Assembly (NCBI GenBank): GCA_030748805.1
Contig: JASMLG010000089.1
Location: 1-25,906 of the forward strand
DNA: 25,906 nt
Origin: Phycisphaerales bacterium
GTDB taxonomy: Bacteria; Planctomycetota; Phycisphaerae; Phycisphaerales; SM1A02
Direction: 5' to 3'
The notes under the pieces were generated by a model that saw only the letters and a list, made by a program, of their open reading frames with translations, made no database searches and had not been told where the DNA came from. Shown one piece after another: positions 8,177-16,060 of the stretch; position 1 is the stretch's first letter, and each line of letters opens with the position of its first letter. A program made the position numbers and the translations under genes.

Positions 8177-8995
8177 TTATGTTGGATTCATGCGAATTAA
8201 TTTAGCTAGAGCTTCACCAGGATCTGCCTGTTTCATCAACGATTCGCCAACTAGGACTATGTGGACACCATGAATCCTTAATTTGTCTAGGTCTTCTGGC
8301 TCAACTATTCCTGACTCACTTACTACTATACTTGGATCATCGACAACGTCAATCATTCTGACTGTGTGGTTAATATCCGTTTTCATTGTCTCTAAATTTC
8401 GGTTATTTATTCCTAATAAGCAATATCCTGCGTGTGGAAATCCGACATATTGCTGCACGTTTAGCAAGTTACCCATGTCATGCGCTTCTAATAAAGTTGT
8501 CATTCCTAGTTTTTGGGTAAGAATCAAGTAATCCATCAATTGCCCAGCAGATAGCACCTCAGAAATCAAAAGGATTGCATCTGCTCCTGCAGCTCTTGCT
8601 TCCCAAATTTGGTAATCATCTACGATAAAGTCCTTCCGAAGAACTGGAAGTGAGACATTGTCACGAATTTGAGAAATAAAATCCAAACTTCCACCAAAAA
8701 ACTTATTATCCGTTAGGCAGGAGATGGCGGCAGCCCCATGCTTCTCGTAGCATTTGGCGATGGCAACTGGATCAAAGTCATCTCGAATAAGACCGGCTGA
8801 TGGACTTTTGCGTTTAATCTCTGCAATGACGCTCGTACTTCCCCTCGTATGCCCGTTTACCACAGCACCAAAAAAGTTTCTTGGTCTATCTTGTGAATTA
8901 GCTTCTTCTTTCACAATTTCTAACGGTCGTTCCCCTTTAAGGTTTTCTACCTCTAGAAATTTGTGCTCAATAATTGTTTTAAGTGTTATTGTCAT
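8177..8995 (-). CDS. trpC: Indole-3-glycerol phosphate synthase
   Basis: This TIM-barrel enzyme closes the indole ring in tryptophan synthesis, converting CdRP to indole-3-glycerol phosphate. With the ATG at 8995 it has 272 residues, close to the usual 255-270. The signature is plain: VIAEIKRKSPSAG (Glu59, Lys61), VLRKDFIVDDYQI with the catalytic lysine at 121, LLGINNRNLETM, and VSESGI with the phosphate-binding loop. A TTG at 9013 would add six residues; I chose the ATG because MTITLKTIIEHK matches typical N-termini. That ATG lies in a CATG whose other strand starts the CPBP gene. No other trp biosynthesis gene is in the window except the nearby tRNA ligase gene trpS on the opposite strand. 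Confidence 0.95.
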   Translation of the reverse strand: MTITLKTIIEHKFLEVENLKGERPLEIVKEEANSQDRPRNFFGAVVNGHTRGSTSVIAEIKRKSPSAGLIRDDFDPVAIAKCYEKHGAAAISCLTDNKFFGGSLDFISQIRDNVSLPVLRKDFIVDDYQIWEARAAGADAILLISEVLSAGQLMDYLILTQKLGMTTLLEAHDMGNLLNVQQYVGFPHAGYCLLGINNRNLETMKTDINHTVRMIDVVDDPSIVVSESGIVEPEDLDKLRIHGVHIVLVGESLMKQADPGEALAKLIRMNPT

Positions 8996-9827
8996 GTTTG
9001 TTTCTGTTGCCAAGGGTAACGAGGATGTGCTAGAAGTGGAAGCGGCTACATTGGATTATGTTACTCTCGTCTTAGTTGCCTCTATCTGTATCGGTATTTG
9101 GTTCTTTAGGTCTAGACGGTCTACGCTTCCGAGAAATGTAAATATTGACCCAAAAATCACACAAACAACAGCGGTTTTACTATTTGGAGCCATGTTTTTG
9201 CTTGGTGGAATTGGCGCTAAGTTTGGGAGTTCTCAGGTTGCAGAACCGTCTTTAGAAAAAACTGCATGGATGTATTCTTCAGCCATGATTGCTCAGATTC
9301 CCGTCTTGTTGACATATTTCTTGCTTCACAAGGAGAAGAGATTCGTTGGTATTGTTTACGTTTCGGTAATTACGTACATTGTTTTTGTTCCAGCCGCACT
9401 TTCTGTTGCTAGTATTATTCATTCGTTATTTTCGTCATTTGGGTGGGAACAGGCAAATCAAGTTGGGCACGAAACCCTTGCAGAACTTATTGGTCATAAA
9501 TGGGGTTTAGTGGATTGGGTGGTGATTATCTGTGTTACTGTCGGAGCTGGGATTTTTGAAGAAATTCTGTACCGAGGGCTGATTCTACCGTTTTTTATGT
9601 CAATTATAGGTAGAAAAACACCATGGCTTGCAATAACCACTACAAGTGGATTATTTGCTCTGATGCACATAAGCACCTCGATGCCATCAGCTATTCTTGG
9701 GTTGTTTATTCTCTCAATTGGGCTGTGCTGGGCAAGAATAAAAAGCGGGGGCATTCTCTCCCCGATATTAATTCACATTACTTTCAACGCAATGAATATC
9801 GCATTTGTTTACAGTACGCACTTATGA
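8994..9827 (+). CDS. CPBP-family intramembrane metalloprotease (Abi domain)
   Basis: The 277-residue membrane protein has about seven hydrophobic segments (for example near residues 22-38, 58-74, 95-111, 118-143, 175-190, 195-206 and 230-246). The CPBP motifs are complete: EEILYR (Glu189, Glu190, Arg194), FALMH (Phe221, His225) and HITFN (His261, Asn265). These match glutamate-based intramembrane proteases related to Rce1. In bacteria such proteins serve in bacteriocin immunity, peptide processing or unknown roles; nothing nearby gives its target. The frame is open to 8754 but that upstream part is antisense to trpC, so I start at ATG 8994; GTG 9027 is an alternative. Its TGA overlaps the trpS ATG by 4 nt (ATGA), implying coupled translation. 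Confidence 0.85.
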   Translation: MFVSVAKGNEDVLEVEAATLDYVTLVLVASICIGIWFFRSRRSTLPRNVNIDPKITQTTAVLLFGAMFLLGGIGAKFGSSQVAEPSLEKTAWMYSSAMIAQIPVLLTYFLLHKEKRFVGIVYVSVITYIVFVPAALSVASIIHSLFSSFGWEQANQVGHETLAELIGHKWGLVDWVVIICVTVGAGIFEEILYRGLILPFFMSIIGRKTPWLAITTTSGLFALMHISTSMPSAILGLFILSIGLCWARIKSGGILSPILIHITFNAMNIAFVYSTHL

Positions 9828-10891
9828 GCAAACGAGAAGTCATTCTTACTGGCGACACCCCTACTGGTCAGCTGCATCTTGGACACTATGTCGGGTCAGT
9901 TCGTCGTAGGTTAGAGTTGCAGGACACACATGATTGCTACTTCCTTTTGGCAAACATGCACGCTTACACGACGCGTTCTGACAATCCAGATGAAATCCAC
10001 AGCGACACACTAGAAATCGTTCGTGACTATTTGGCAATGGGAATAGATCCAAATAAATCGGCCATACTTTTACAGTCAGAAACGCCAGCAATTGCAGAAC
10101 TAACTTTTTTGTTTGCCATGTTGCTGCCATTCAATCGAGTGATGCGTAATCCAACCTTGAAAGAGGAAATTAAAGTTAAAAATCTTGGCGAAAACTACAG
10201 TTTTGGGTTTCCGTTATATGCAGTTGGACAGACCGCAGATATTCTTGCGTTTCGTGCCCATGCTGTTCCGGTTGGCGAAGACCAAATACCACACATAGAA
10301 ATTACAAGAGAAGTAGCACGAAGATTTAACAAGTTATATTGTGGGATAGACGAAAATGTCGAAGACGACGACCCAATCATGGAAGAAAAGGGTGTCTTTC
10401 CAATTCCACGAGCAGATGTAGGAAGGGTTGGTCGGCTTGTTGGTACAGATGGAATTAACAAAATGAGCAAGTCACTTAACAATACAATTCTTATTACTGA
10501 CACTCCAAAGAAAGTTAAGAAAAAGCTGGGGCAACTTTACACTGGTCGCCAATCGATGACTGATAAAGGTGATCCAAACAGTTCACTTATGGAGTATGTT
10601 GACATTTTTATAACAAACAAGGACCGCGCATCTGAATTGAAAGATAAATATGTTCGTGGCGACAACATTGGCGATGGCCACATTAAAGTTGAAATAGCCG
10701 AGGCAATCAGTGAACTGCTTGCTCCAATGCAAGAACGTAGGGCAAAGTACGATGGTGACGATGACACAATTATAGATATCATTCGCGATGGTACCGCTCG
10801 AGCGAATGTTAAGACGGAAGAAACGCTAGCCATGGCAAAAGAAGCTGCTGGTTTAGGATTTTTTAGGCGTACAATTGCATTTAAGGAATAA
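9824..10891 (+). CDS. trpS: Tryptophanyl-tRNA synthetase
   Basis: This class I aminoacyl-tRNA synthetase charges tRNA-Trp. The 355-residue length is normal. The HIGH signature is TPTGQLHLGHY (HLGH at 18-21) and the KMSKS loop is intact (213-217). GEDQIPHIEITREVARRFN is the characteristic TrpRS segment. The ATG overlaps the CPBP stop codon (ATGA). The frame is open upstream inside the CPBP gene, but only the stretch from 9824 resembles TrpRS. The stop is 4 nt before the lipoprotein start, so the CPBP, trpS, lipoprotein and dus genes probably form one transcript. No T-box or trp leader is visible, because the start lies inside the preceding gene. Confidence 0.96.
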   Translation: MSKREVILTGDTPTGQLHLGHYVGSVRRRLELQDTHDCYFLLANMHAYTTRSDNPDEIHSDTLEIVRDYLAMGIDPNKSAILLQSETPAIAELTFLFAMLLPFNRVMRNPTLKEEIKVKNLGENYSFGFPLYAVGQTADILAFRAHAVPVGEDQIPHIEITREVARRFNKLYCGIDENVEDDDPIMEEKGVFPIPRADVGRVGRLVGTDGINKMSKSLNNTILITDTPKKVKKKLGQLYTGRQSMTDKGDPNSSLMEYVDIFITNKDRASELKDKYVRGDNIGDGHIKVEIAEAISELLAPMQERRAKYDGDDDTIIDIIRDGTARANVKTEETLAMAKEAAGLGFFRRTIAFKE

Positions 10892-10895
10892 GAAA

Positions 10896-11306
10896 ATGAG
10901 AATTCTAATTACGCTTGTGTTTACTTTATTTTTGTTTGCCTGCCAAAATCCACCAGCAAACCCAAAGCTGGCGACGATGCCATATCCAATGGATAAACAT
11001 ACTGCGACATCTGTTCCAATTCAAGTTATACGCACAGAGGAACACATTGACATTATCAACAGTACCGCTGATGACTATATTGGTGCGCAACTTTGGGTTA
11101 ATCAGCGATATACAATGAAGATGCCACCCTGTCGTGCTGGAACAACAGTACGAATTAATTTATGGAATCTTCGAGATTCATTTGGCGAACAATTTAATGC
11201 TGGTGGCGTGTGGAGAACAGACGAACCAACTCGACTTGTAATTGCGGAATTACAAACCTCATCAGAAGACAACCTTGTGGGTTTAGTTGTTATTGGTGAG
11301 GATTAA
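10896..11306 (+). CDS. Small putative lipoprotein of unknown function
   Basis: The 136-residue product begins MRILITLVFTLFLFACQNPP, a short charged n-region, a hydrophobic core and a lipobox (LFAC) with the lipidated cysteine at residue 17, so it should be an envelope lipoprotein. The mature part has no domain I recognise. It is probably a beta-rich fold, with segments such as IDIINSTADDYIGAQLWVNQRY and a C-terminal LVGLVVIGED. The chosen ATG (10896) lies 4 nt after the trpS stop; an ATG at 10875 inside trpS would spoil the signal peptide. It probably shares a transcript with trpS and dus. I do not assign a function. Confidence 0.75.
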   Translation: MRILITLVFTLFLFACQNPPANPKLATMPYPMDKHTATSVPIQVIRTEEHIDIINSTADDYIGAQLWVNQRYTMKMPPCRAGTTVRINLWNLRDSFGEQFNAGGVWRTDEPTRLVIAELQTSSEDNLVGLVVIGED

Positions 11307-11310
11307 CCGC

Positions 11311-12432
11311 GTGTCGGTTGAATTGCGACCATCACATGATTGTGGTGCTTCTAATGAAGATATAACTGATTTTGCAAAAAAAGTTGTCACAGACACACGA
11401 ATCAGTGATGCGATTGATGGGTTTGATGTTCCTTTCTACCAAGCGGGTCTAGCAGGATACAGCGATGCAGCGATGCGACTTATTGCAAGGAGCCACGGCT
11501 GCCCCCTCTGTGTAACAGAGGCGCTCCTTGACCGTACGCTAATTAGCGGCGGAAAGGGGAGACGAAAAGAAGATCCAGACACTCTTGCAAAAGAGATTGA
11601 CGAATTACAAGACGGCGACAATAGGGAATTATTTGACCATCCAATTGCCGGTCAAATAATTGGAACAGACCCAAAAGAGATGGCAAGTGGTGCACTAATA
11701 CTTGTTGATATGGGTTATGACGTAATAGACGTGAATCTTGCGTGCCCTGTTAAGAAAGCCAGAAGGCGAAACCGTGGCGGGCATTTTTTGTCAGCCCCAC
11801 ACGATGCTTGTGAAATACTTTCCTCAGTTAGAAAAGTGGTTCCAGACAATATTCCAACAACGGTAAAACTTCGATGTGGGTGGGATGACAGCGTTGAATC
11901 AAAAGACAAGTTTTACTTAGTTTTTGATCACGCGTATTCAGTTGGATACACTTGGACAACAGTTCATCCAAGAACTGTTGAACAACGATATCAAGGACCG
12001 TCAGATTGGTCATTCTTGTCAGAGTTAACAACTAATCGTCCAGATGCACTTGTTTTTGGTAGCGGCGATATTTGGTGTGCTGAAGATATTTTTCGAATGA
12101 TGAAACAAACTGGAGTGCATGGCGTTTCGGTTGCGCGAGGTTGCATAGGAAACCCTTGGATATTTAAGCAAGCACGCGCTTTGATGAAAGGCAAGAAACC
12201 ACAACTCCCAACAATAAACGAGCAGAGGTTAGTTCTGCTTGAACACCTGTCATTGTGCACTGGACTTCATGGCGAAAAAAAATCAACTCGTCTTATGAGA
12301 AAGTTTGGAATCCAATTCTCTAAATATCATCCAGAAACAGATGAAGTAAAGAAAAGCTTTATTCAGACAGAATCAGTTTTGGACTGGAAAAAAGTTATTG
12401 ATAGGTTTTATCACCGAGATTCAAACTGTTGA
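11311..12432 (+). CDS. tRNA-dihydrouridine synthase family protein
   Basis: This FMN-dependent TIM-barrel enzyme should reduce uridine to dihydrouridine in tRNA. Landmarks in order are PFYQAGLAGYSDAAMR (FMN site), GQIIGTDPKEMASGA, DVNLACPVKKARRRNRGG with the catalytic Cys at about 145, TVKLRCGWD, VHPRTVEQRYQGPSDW (the H-rich substrate segment) and VARGCIGNPWIF (FMN phosphate). The architecture is nearest DusB, but the subfamily is uncertain. The GTG at 11311 is preferred because GGTGAGG lies about 9 nt upstream; TTG 11287 and GTG 11296 would overlap the lipoprotein gene. About 373 residues is slightly longer than usual, with an N-terminal extension of about 38 residues and a charged insert near residue 85-108. 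The 3' end overlaps the convergent secreted-protein gene by 22 bp. Confidence 0.9.
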   Translation: MSVELRPSHDCGASNEDITDFAKKVVTDTRISDAIDGFDVPFYQAGLAGYSDAAMRLIARSHGCPLCVTEALLDRTLISGGKGRRKEDPDTLAKEIDELQDGDNRELFDHPIAGQIIGTDPKEMASGALILVDMGYDVIDVNLACPVKKARRRNRGGHFLSAPHDACEILSSVRKVVPDNIPTTVKLRCGWDDSVESKDKFYLVFDHAYSVGYTWTTVHPRTVEQRYQGPSDWSFLSELTTNRPDALVFGSGDIWCAEDIFRMMKQTGVHGVSVARGCIGNPWIFKQARALMKGKKPQLPTINEQRLVLLEHLSLCTGLHGEKKSTRLMRKFGIQFSKYHPETDEVKKSFIQTESVLDWKKVIDRFYHRDSNC

Positions 12433-13370
12433 CGCAGTTTGTCTGTAAGAAGAGACAACACAAATTTAACAGATGAGTTGTTTAATTCTTTCATTGCTGC
12501 GGTCTTTCTCAACAGCGTATTTTTTGTTATTGATTGCTTTGAATGTGTTTGGACACCGCAGCCACGTGACCAGGGGTCAAAACCAAAGTTAGCCCTAACT
12601 TCGTTGATTAGGCTAATTGTGTCAACCTTTTGTTTGGCATATTTGGTGTTCCATTTTATTAATTCAGCATGTACATTTTCAGTAATAGATTCATCTTTCA
12701 CATTTGAATCAATCCAATTTGCCAATTCTTGGAGTTGGTTATTGTCTGGAACTTGAGGATACAAAACCCTTTCGACATCCTCGTTTATGAATGGTTTGAT
12801 TAGAAGCACATACTTGCTCCATCGCTCCATGGCTCTTTTTTCATAGTTCTTACAGAGTTCGGTGTCGCCGTTTAGGACTGCAGAAGAAGCAGAAAAGCGG
12901 TCTGTACGATCTTCATCAATATTAGCGATTAAGAAATCGTCTATCTGTGTTACTAATTCATCCGAGGTTTTGACAATGCCAGGAAGGTCAACCCAAACAG
13001 TTGAAGGCCAGGGATTGTTTGTTTTTCTTGCGTTTAGCAAAACAGATCGTCGTAAATCCATAACACTTCTTTTCCAAGTATCCCCACGGTTTAATACCGA
13101 GAGAGATTCCAAAAGATTATCAAAAAGAGTGTCTGCCTTTGTTGTGGCATCCAGTTGTGCTTGAAGCGCTTTAAGAGGTGAGGGTTTCTCATCGTAGTTT
13201 GTGGAATCTAATGTTTGTAATTGCTCTAAATAATCATCAAACACAGCTTTGGCGACAAAAAGGGAGTCGCTTTGCTTGGATGCTCCAAAAGCCCCTTGAA
13301 AATCCCCTAGAGTACAAACTGGCTGCACCGAAACTGCCACCATGACCATTGTTCCCAAAACCATATCCAC
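12411..13370 (-). CDS. Secreted protein of unknown function
   Basis: I do not recognise a family. The frame encodes up to 319 residues from GTG 13370; ATG 13364 two codons later may be the true start. The N-terminus is a weak signal peptide (VLGTMVMVAVSVQPVCT, cleaved perhaps near TLG), suggesting export. The rest is mostly helical and charged, with conserved-looking stretches such as WPSTVWVDLPGIV and FGFDPWSRGCGVQTHS and few cysteines. Codon use and composition look like the neighbours, so I see no sign of recent transfer. The 3' end converges on and overlaps the dus gene by 22 bp. The upstream region is the 70-bp tandem repeat array, whose last copy supplies the in-frame stop limiting the N-terminus. 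Confidence 0.7.
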   Translation of the reverse strand: MDMVLGTMVMVAVSVQPVCTLGDFQGAFGASKQSDSLFVAKAVFDDYLEQLQTLDSTNYDEKPSPLKALQAQLDATTKADTLFDNLLESLSVLNRGDTWKRSVMDLRRSVLLNARKTNNPWPSTVWVDLPGIVKTSDELVTQIDDFLIANIDEDRTDRFSASSAVLNGDTELCKNYEKRAMERWSKYVLLIKPFINEDVERVLYPQVPDNNQLQELANWIDSNVKDESITENVHAELIKWNTKYAKQKVDTISLINEVRANFGFDPWSRGCGVQTHSKQSITKNTLLRKTAAMKELNNSSVKFVLSLLTDKLRQQFESR

Positions 13371-13391
13371 ATCATAACCACTATCCTCACC

Positions 13392-13562
13392 GCGACCGCT
13401 GCTTTTCTGCTTTCAAGGTGACGAAGGGCTTGACTGCTGGTTTCTCTGGCTGAGTTCCATAGCGACCGCTGCTTTTCTGCTTTCAAAGTGACGAAGGGCT
13501 TGACTGCTGGTTTCTCTGGCAGAGTTCCATAGCGACCGCTGCCTTTCCGCTTTCAAGGTGAC
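13392..13562. repeat. 70-bp direct tandem repeat, about 2.4 copies
   Basis: Copies start at 13392, 13462 and 13532, each beginning GCGACCGCTGC. Copies 1 and 2 are 70 bp each and differ at only two positions (unit positions 26 and 60). Copy 3 is cut after 31 bp, with two changes at positions 12 and 17. The period is not a multiple of three, so a continuous coding repeat is excluded. The array lies between the xerC/D stop (13576) and the start of the secreted protein gene (13370), so it could carry that gene's promoter or leader. There are no spacers between units, so it is not a CRISPR array. Confidence 0.9.
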
Positions 13563-13575
13563 AGTCACACTTAAG

Positions 13576-14487
13576 TTAAGGGCGTGGGTGATATTTTGCG
13601 ACTACTGCTTTGAGTTGGGAACGGTCAATATGTGTGTATATTTGGGTTGTGCCTATGTCGCTGTGACCGAGTAATTCTTGAACAACCCGAAGATCTGCAC
13701 CACCTGCAAGCATGTGTGTTGCAAAACTATGTCTTAATGTATGTGGATGAACATCGCCAAGGTCTGCATTCTTTGCCATCCTGCGAATTATCTGCCAGAC
13801 CGCAACTCGTTCAAGAGGTCTACCTGTATTTGAAAGCAGAAGCCGCCCCTCGTCCCTTCCATCGTCAAAACGCATAAGAGTTGGTCTGAGTTCTTTGGAG
13901 TATTGTTTTATTGAATCTATTGCAGGTTTACCTATTGGAACTAAACGTTGTTTATTTCCCTTGCCAGTAACCATGACAACTTTGAGGGTTTCTTTGAAAT
14001 CATTTGGCTTAATTCCTGCAACCTCACTGGCTCTCATTCCTCCGGCATACATTAACTCAATAAGTGCACGATCTCTTTGCCACAATCGACCAGCCCCATC
14101 ACTTGCTGACTCGATAAGTTTTTTCATTTTTTGTGGAGATAAGACGTCTGGAAGTTTCTTCCACCTTGTAGGCGTTTCGAGTAATCTTGCTGGGTCGTTT
14201 TCGATTCTATGTGATGCTTGTAAAAAACGAAACAACATTCGTATTGTTGAAAGATGCCTTGCCACACTTGATGCTTGTAACCCTCTGTCTCGATGCAAAC
14301 ATCTAATATGTTCCGCTAGGTGTTTTGGTTTTACATCGCTAGCACAACTAATACCAAATGCGGTCAAATCATCTCGAAGTTGATCTAAGTCATGCCGATA
14401 GGCATCAAGAGTTGCAGCAGATAATCCAGCCTCAACCCGAAGGTATCCACAAAAATCACGAACCTGTTGGTCGTAGTTCGACAACAT
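13576..14487 (-). CDS. xerD: XerC/XerD-type tyrosine recombinase
   Basis: This 303-residue site-specific recombinase has the normal Xer length. The N-terminal SAM-like DNA-binding domain starts FCGYLRVEAGLSAATLDAYRHDL. The catalytic set is complete: Arg152 (GGMRASE), Lys176 (TGKGNKQR), His249 and Arg252 (HTLRHSFATHML), His275 (GHSDIGTTQ) and Tyr284. In bacteria XerC/D resolve chromosome dimers at dif; I found no dif-like site here. The C-terminal style (HTLRHSFATHMLAGGADLRVVQELLGHSDIGTTQIYTH) is closer to XerD, but XerC cannot be excluded. The start at 14487 overlaps the 3' end of the small cysteine-rich ORF by 32 bp in another frame. Lacking integrase-type neighbours or att repeats, I read it as chromosomal housekeeping rather than a mobile element. 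Confidence 0.93.
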   Translation of the reverse strand: MLSNYDQQVRDFCGYLRVEAGLSAATLDAYRHDLDQLRDDLTAFGISCASDVKPKHLAEHIRCLHRDRGLQASSVARHLSTIRMLFRFLQASHRIENDPARLLETPTRWKKLPDVLSPQKMKKLIESASDGAGRLWQRDRALIELMYAGGMRASEVAGIKPNDFKETLKVVMVTGKGNKQRLVPIGKPAIDSIKQYSKELRPTLMRFDDGRDEGRLLLSNTGRPLERVAVWQIIRRMAKNADLGDVHPHTLRHSFATHMLAGGADLRVVQELLGHSDIGTTQIYTHIDRSQLKAVVAKYHPRP

Positions 14488-14692
14488 GGCTATCGACAGT
14501 CATATCTAGGGTTGTGGTGTTGCAAATTCCCGAAAGTTGAACGTACATTGAACACGACTTAAAAGAGCCAAAACAAACACTGCACGCTTGGTCTAACCTA
14601 CCCAATGTAAATTTACTAGAGCATGCTTCATGACCATCTTCAATGAACGGGCAGCATTGCATATTGGAGATAGAAGAAAATTGGTTATTCAT
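14456..14692 (-). CDS. Small cysteine-rich protein of unknown function
   Basis: The 78-residue frame has eight cysteines, at 13, 14, 24, 37, 40, 47, 57 and one-position neighbours in CCPFIEDGHEAC, ACSVCFGSFKSC and GIC. The pattern C-P-F-x-E-x(5)-C...GRLDQA-x2-C-x6-C-x2-Y resembles short cysteine-rich proteins I recall from planctomycetes, possibly metal- or Fe-S-binding, but I cannot name a family. The ATG at 14692 is preferred; GTG 14704 adds four residues. It lies 51 bp after folA and its 3' end overlaps xerD by 32 bp in a different frame, so it is probably cotranscribed. The last 20 residues are less cysteine-rich and overlap the xerD start. Confidence 0.6.
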   Translation of the reverse strand: MNNQFSSISNMQCCPFIEDGHEACSSKFTLGRLDQACSVCFGSFKSCSMYVQLSGICNTTTLDMTVDSHVVELRPTGS

Positions 14693-14743
14693 CTTGTTCC
14701 ACACACTATCGGCAGGATAGGGTGTAGCGATACAGAAAGTAGT

Positions 14744-15223
14744 TTAATGGACAGTTATCCACGTTTCAAAGGTCATTGAGTAGCAATTGTTGTCATCTGC
14801 TGGGAGGTCAATCGAATTTGAAAGTGACCAGTTTGATTCGTCGAAATTTGGAAAAAAAGTGTCACCGTTTATGGTTGTGTGGATTCTTGTTATGTGAAGT
14901 TTGTCCGCAAATTCAATTGCTTGTGAATATAGTTCCCCGCCCCCAATGATAAATACTCCACTAGAACCAAATTGCTCAATCGCCTCCTTCAGTGTATGAA
15001 CAACGCTAGCTCCATCCGCTACAAAATCTTGTTGCCTTGTAATTACCACGTTGGTTCTGTTTGGGAGTGGCTTCCCGAGTGTCTCCCATGTCTTTCTACC
15101 CATAACTACCGTTCCCCCAGAAGTTAAATTTTTAAAATGTTGCAAATCAGCTGGTAAGTGCCATGGCATGTCACCATCTCTTCCAATTACAAAATTGTCA
15201 GTTATTGCGACAACGATTTCCAT
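14744..15223 (-). CDS. folA: Dihydrofolate reductase
   Basis: This 159-residue NADPH-dependent enzyme reduces dihydrofolate to tetrahydrofolate, regenerating the cofactor that thymidylate synthase oxidises. Family marks are VVAITDNFVIGRDGDMPWHLPADL, with the active-site Asp26 (equivalent to E. coli Asp27), VVMGRKTWETLGKPLPNRTNVVIT for NADPH binding, and FIIGGGELYSQAI. The length equals the E. coli enzyme (159). The ATG at 15223 is 3 nt after the thyA stop, the common thyA-folA arrangement that couples the two activities. The downstream neighbour is the small cysteine-rich gene after a 51-bp gap. Confidence 0.96.
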   Translation of the reverse strand: MEIVVAITDNFVIGRDGDMPWHLPADLQHFKNLTSGGTVVMGRKTWETLGKPLPNRTNVVITRQQDFVADGASVVHTLKEAIEQFGSSGVFIIGGGELYSQAIEFADKLHITRIHTTINGDTFFPNFDESNWSLSNSIDLPADDNNCYSMTFETWITVH

Positions 15224-15226
15224 TTT

Positions 15227-16021
15227 TTATACTGCAACCGGGGCTTTAATGTGTGGGTGAGGTTCGTATCCCACAAGTTCAATATCATCGTACGTAAAGT
15301 CAAAAACAGAAGTGACTGATGGATTCAATTTAACTGTAGGAAGAGATTTAACATTTCGAGTCAACTGCTCTTCTGCTTGTTCTATGTGATTGTTGTATAA
15401 ATGTGCATCGCCAAAAGTGTGTACATAATCACCAAGGTCTAGGTTTGTTACTTGTGCAACCATCATTGTTAATAATGCATAAGAAGCGATATTAAAGGGA
15501 ACACCTAGGAAAATATCGGCACTGCGTTGATAAAGTTGGCAAGACAATTTGTTGTCAGCAACATAGAACTGAAAAAGCGAATGGCATGGTGGAAGCGCCA
15601 TCTGATCAACCTCTCCAACATTCCATGCACTGACGATATGTCTGCGCGAGTCAGGGTTAATATTAATTCCATCAATCAGATTTTTTATTTGATCGACTTT
15701 TCTTCCATCAGATGTTTTCCATGACCTCCATTGAGATCCGTAAACCGGACCAAGTTCGCCATTTTCGTCAGCCCACTCATCCCAAATTGAGACGCCGTTC
15801 TCGTTCAGATAAGAGGTGTTTGTATCTCCACGCAAAAACCACAATAATTCATAAAAAATGGATCTTGTGTGAATCTTCTTTGTGGTAACAAGTGGAAAAC
15901 CCTCAGCCAAATCGAATCTCATCTGCCACCCAAAAACGCTCTTAGTGCCGGTTCCAGTTCGGTCGCATTTGGGGGTTCCATTTTCAAGAACGTTTTTGAG
16001 TAGGTCAAGGTATTGTTTCAT
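15227..16021 (-). CDS. thyA: Thymidylate synthase
   Basis: This enzyme methylates dUMP to dTMP using methylene-tetrahydrofolate. The start [17 protein letters not shown] at 16021 gives 264 residues, the same as E. coli ThyA; an ATG-like start 30 nt upstream would add a non-homologous stretch. Motifs are [18 protein letters not shown] (phosphate arginine), the catalytic Cys146 in [14 protein letters not shown] (same number as E. coli), [20 protein letters not shown] and [11 protein letters not shown]. It is the first gene of a likely thyA-folA-(Cys-rich)-xerD transcript. The divergent ABC ATPase gene begins at 16061, so the 39-bp gap must hold or overlap promoters for both. Confidence 0.97.
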   Translation of the reverse strand: MKQYLDLLKNVLENGTPKCDRTGTGTKSVFGWQMRFDLAEGFPLVTTKKIHTRSIFYELLWFLRGDTNTSYLNENGVSIWDEWADENGELGPVYGSQWRSWKTSDGRKVDQIKNLIDGININPDSRRHIVSAWNVGEVDQMALPPCHSLFQFYVADNKLSCQLYQRSADIFLGVPFNIASYALLTMMVAQVTNLDLGDYVHTFGDAHLYNNHIEQAEEQLTRNVKSLPTVKLNPSVTSVFDFTYDDIELVGYEPHPHIKAPVAV

Positions 16022-16060
16022 TGCTTTCAGATGACGAAGATACCATACCATTGTACTTTT

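Noticed and set aside
8994..9827. Abortive-infection defence gene
   Set aside because: The CPBP ('Abi') label alone does not imply phage defence; neighbours are trpS and trpC, with no defence genes around.
12433..13391. Rho-independent terminators between convergent genes (dus/secreted protein, ABC/panB)
   Set aside because: The gene ends overlap and I saw no GC-rich hairpin followed by a T-run on either strand.
13392..13562. CRISPR array
   Set aside because: Units are directly joined, with no variable spacers, and the 70-bp period with only 2.4 copies does not fit; no cas genes are present.
13392..13562. Micro-ORFs of 15 codons (start MELSQRN or MELCQRN) on the minus strand of each full repeat copy
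   Set aside because: They have no ribosome-binding site, differ in residues between copies, and follow simply from the repeated DNA; no evidence of translation.
13895..14383. 162-codon plus-strand frame antisense to xerD
   Set aside because: It lies wholly inside a clear Xer gene, has no recognisable motif, and is a mirror of xerD codon usage.
13576..14487. Integrase of a mobile element or integron
   Set aside because: No attachment-site pair, attC-like arrays, tRNA target or cargo genes were found; the neighbours are thyA-folA and it looks like chromosomal Xer.
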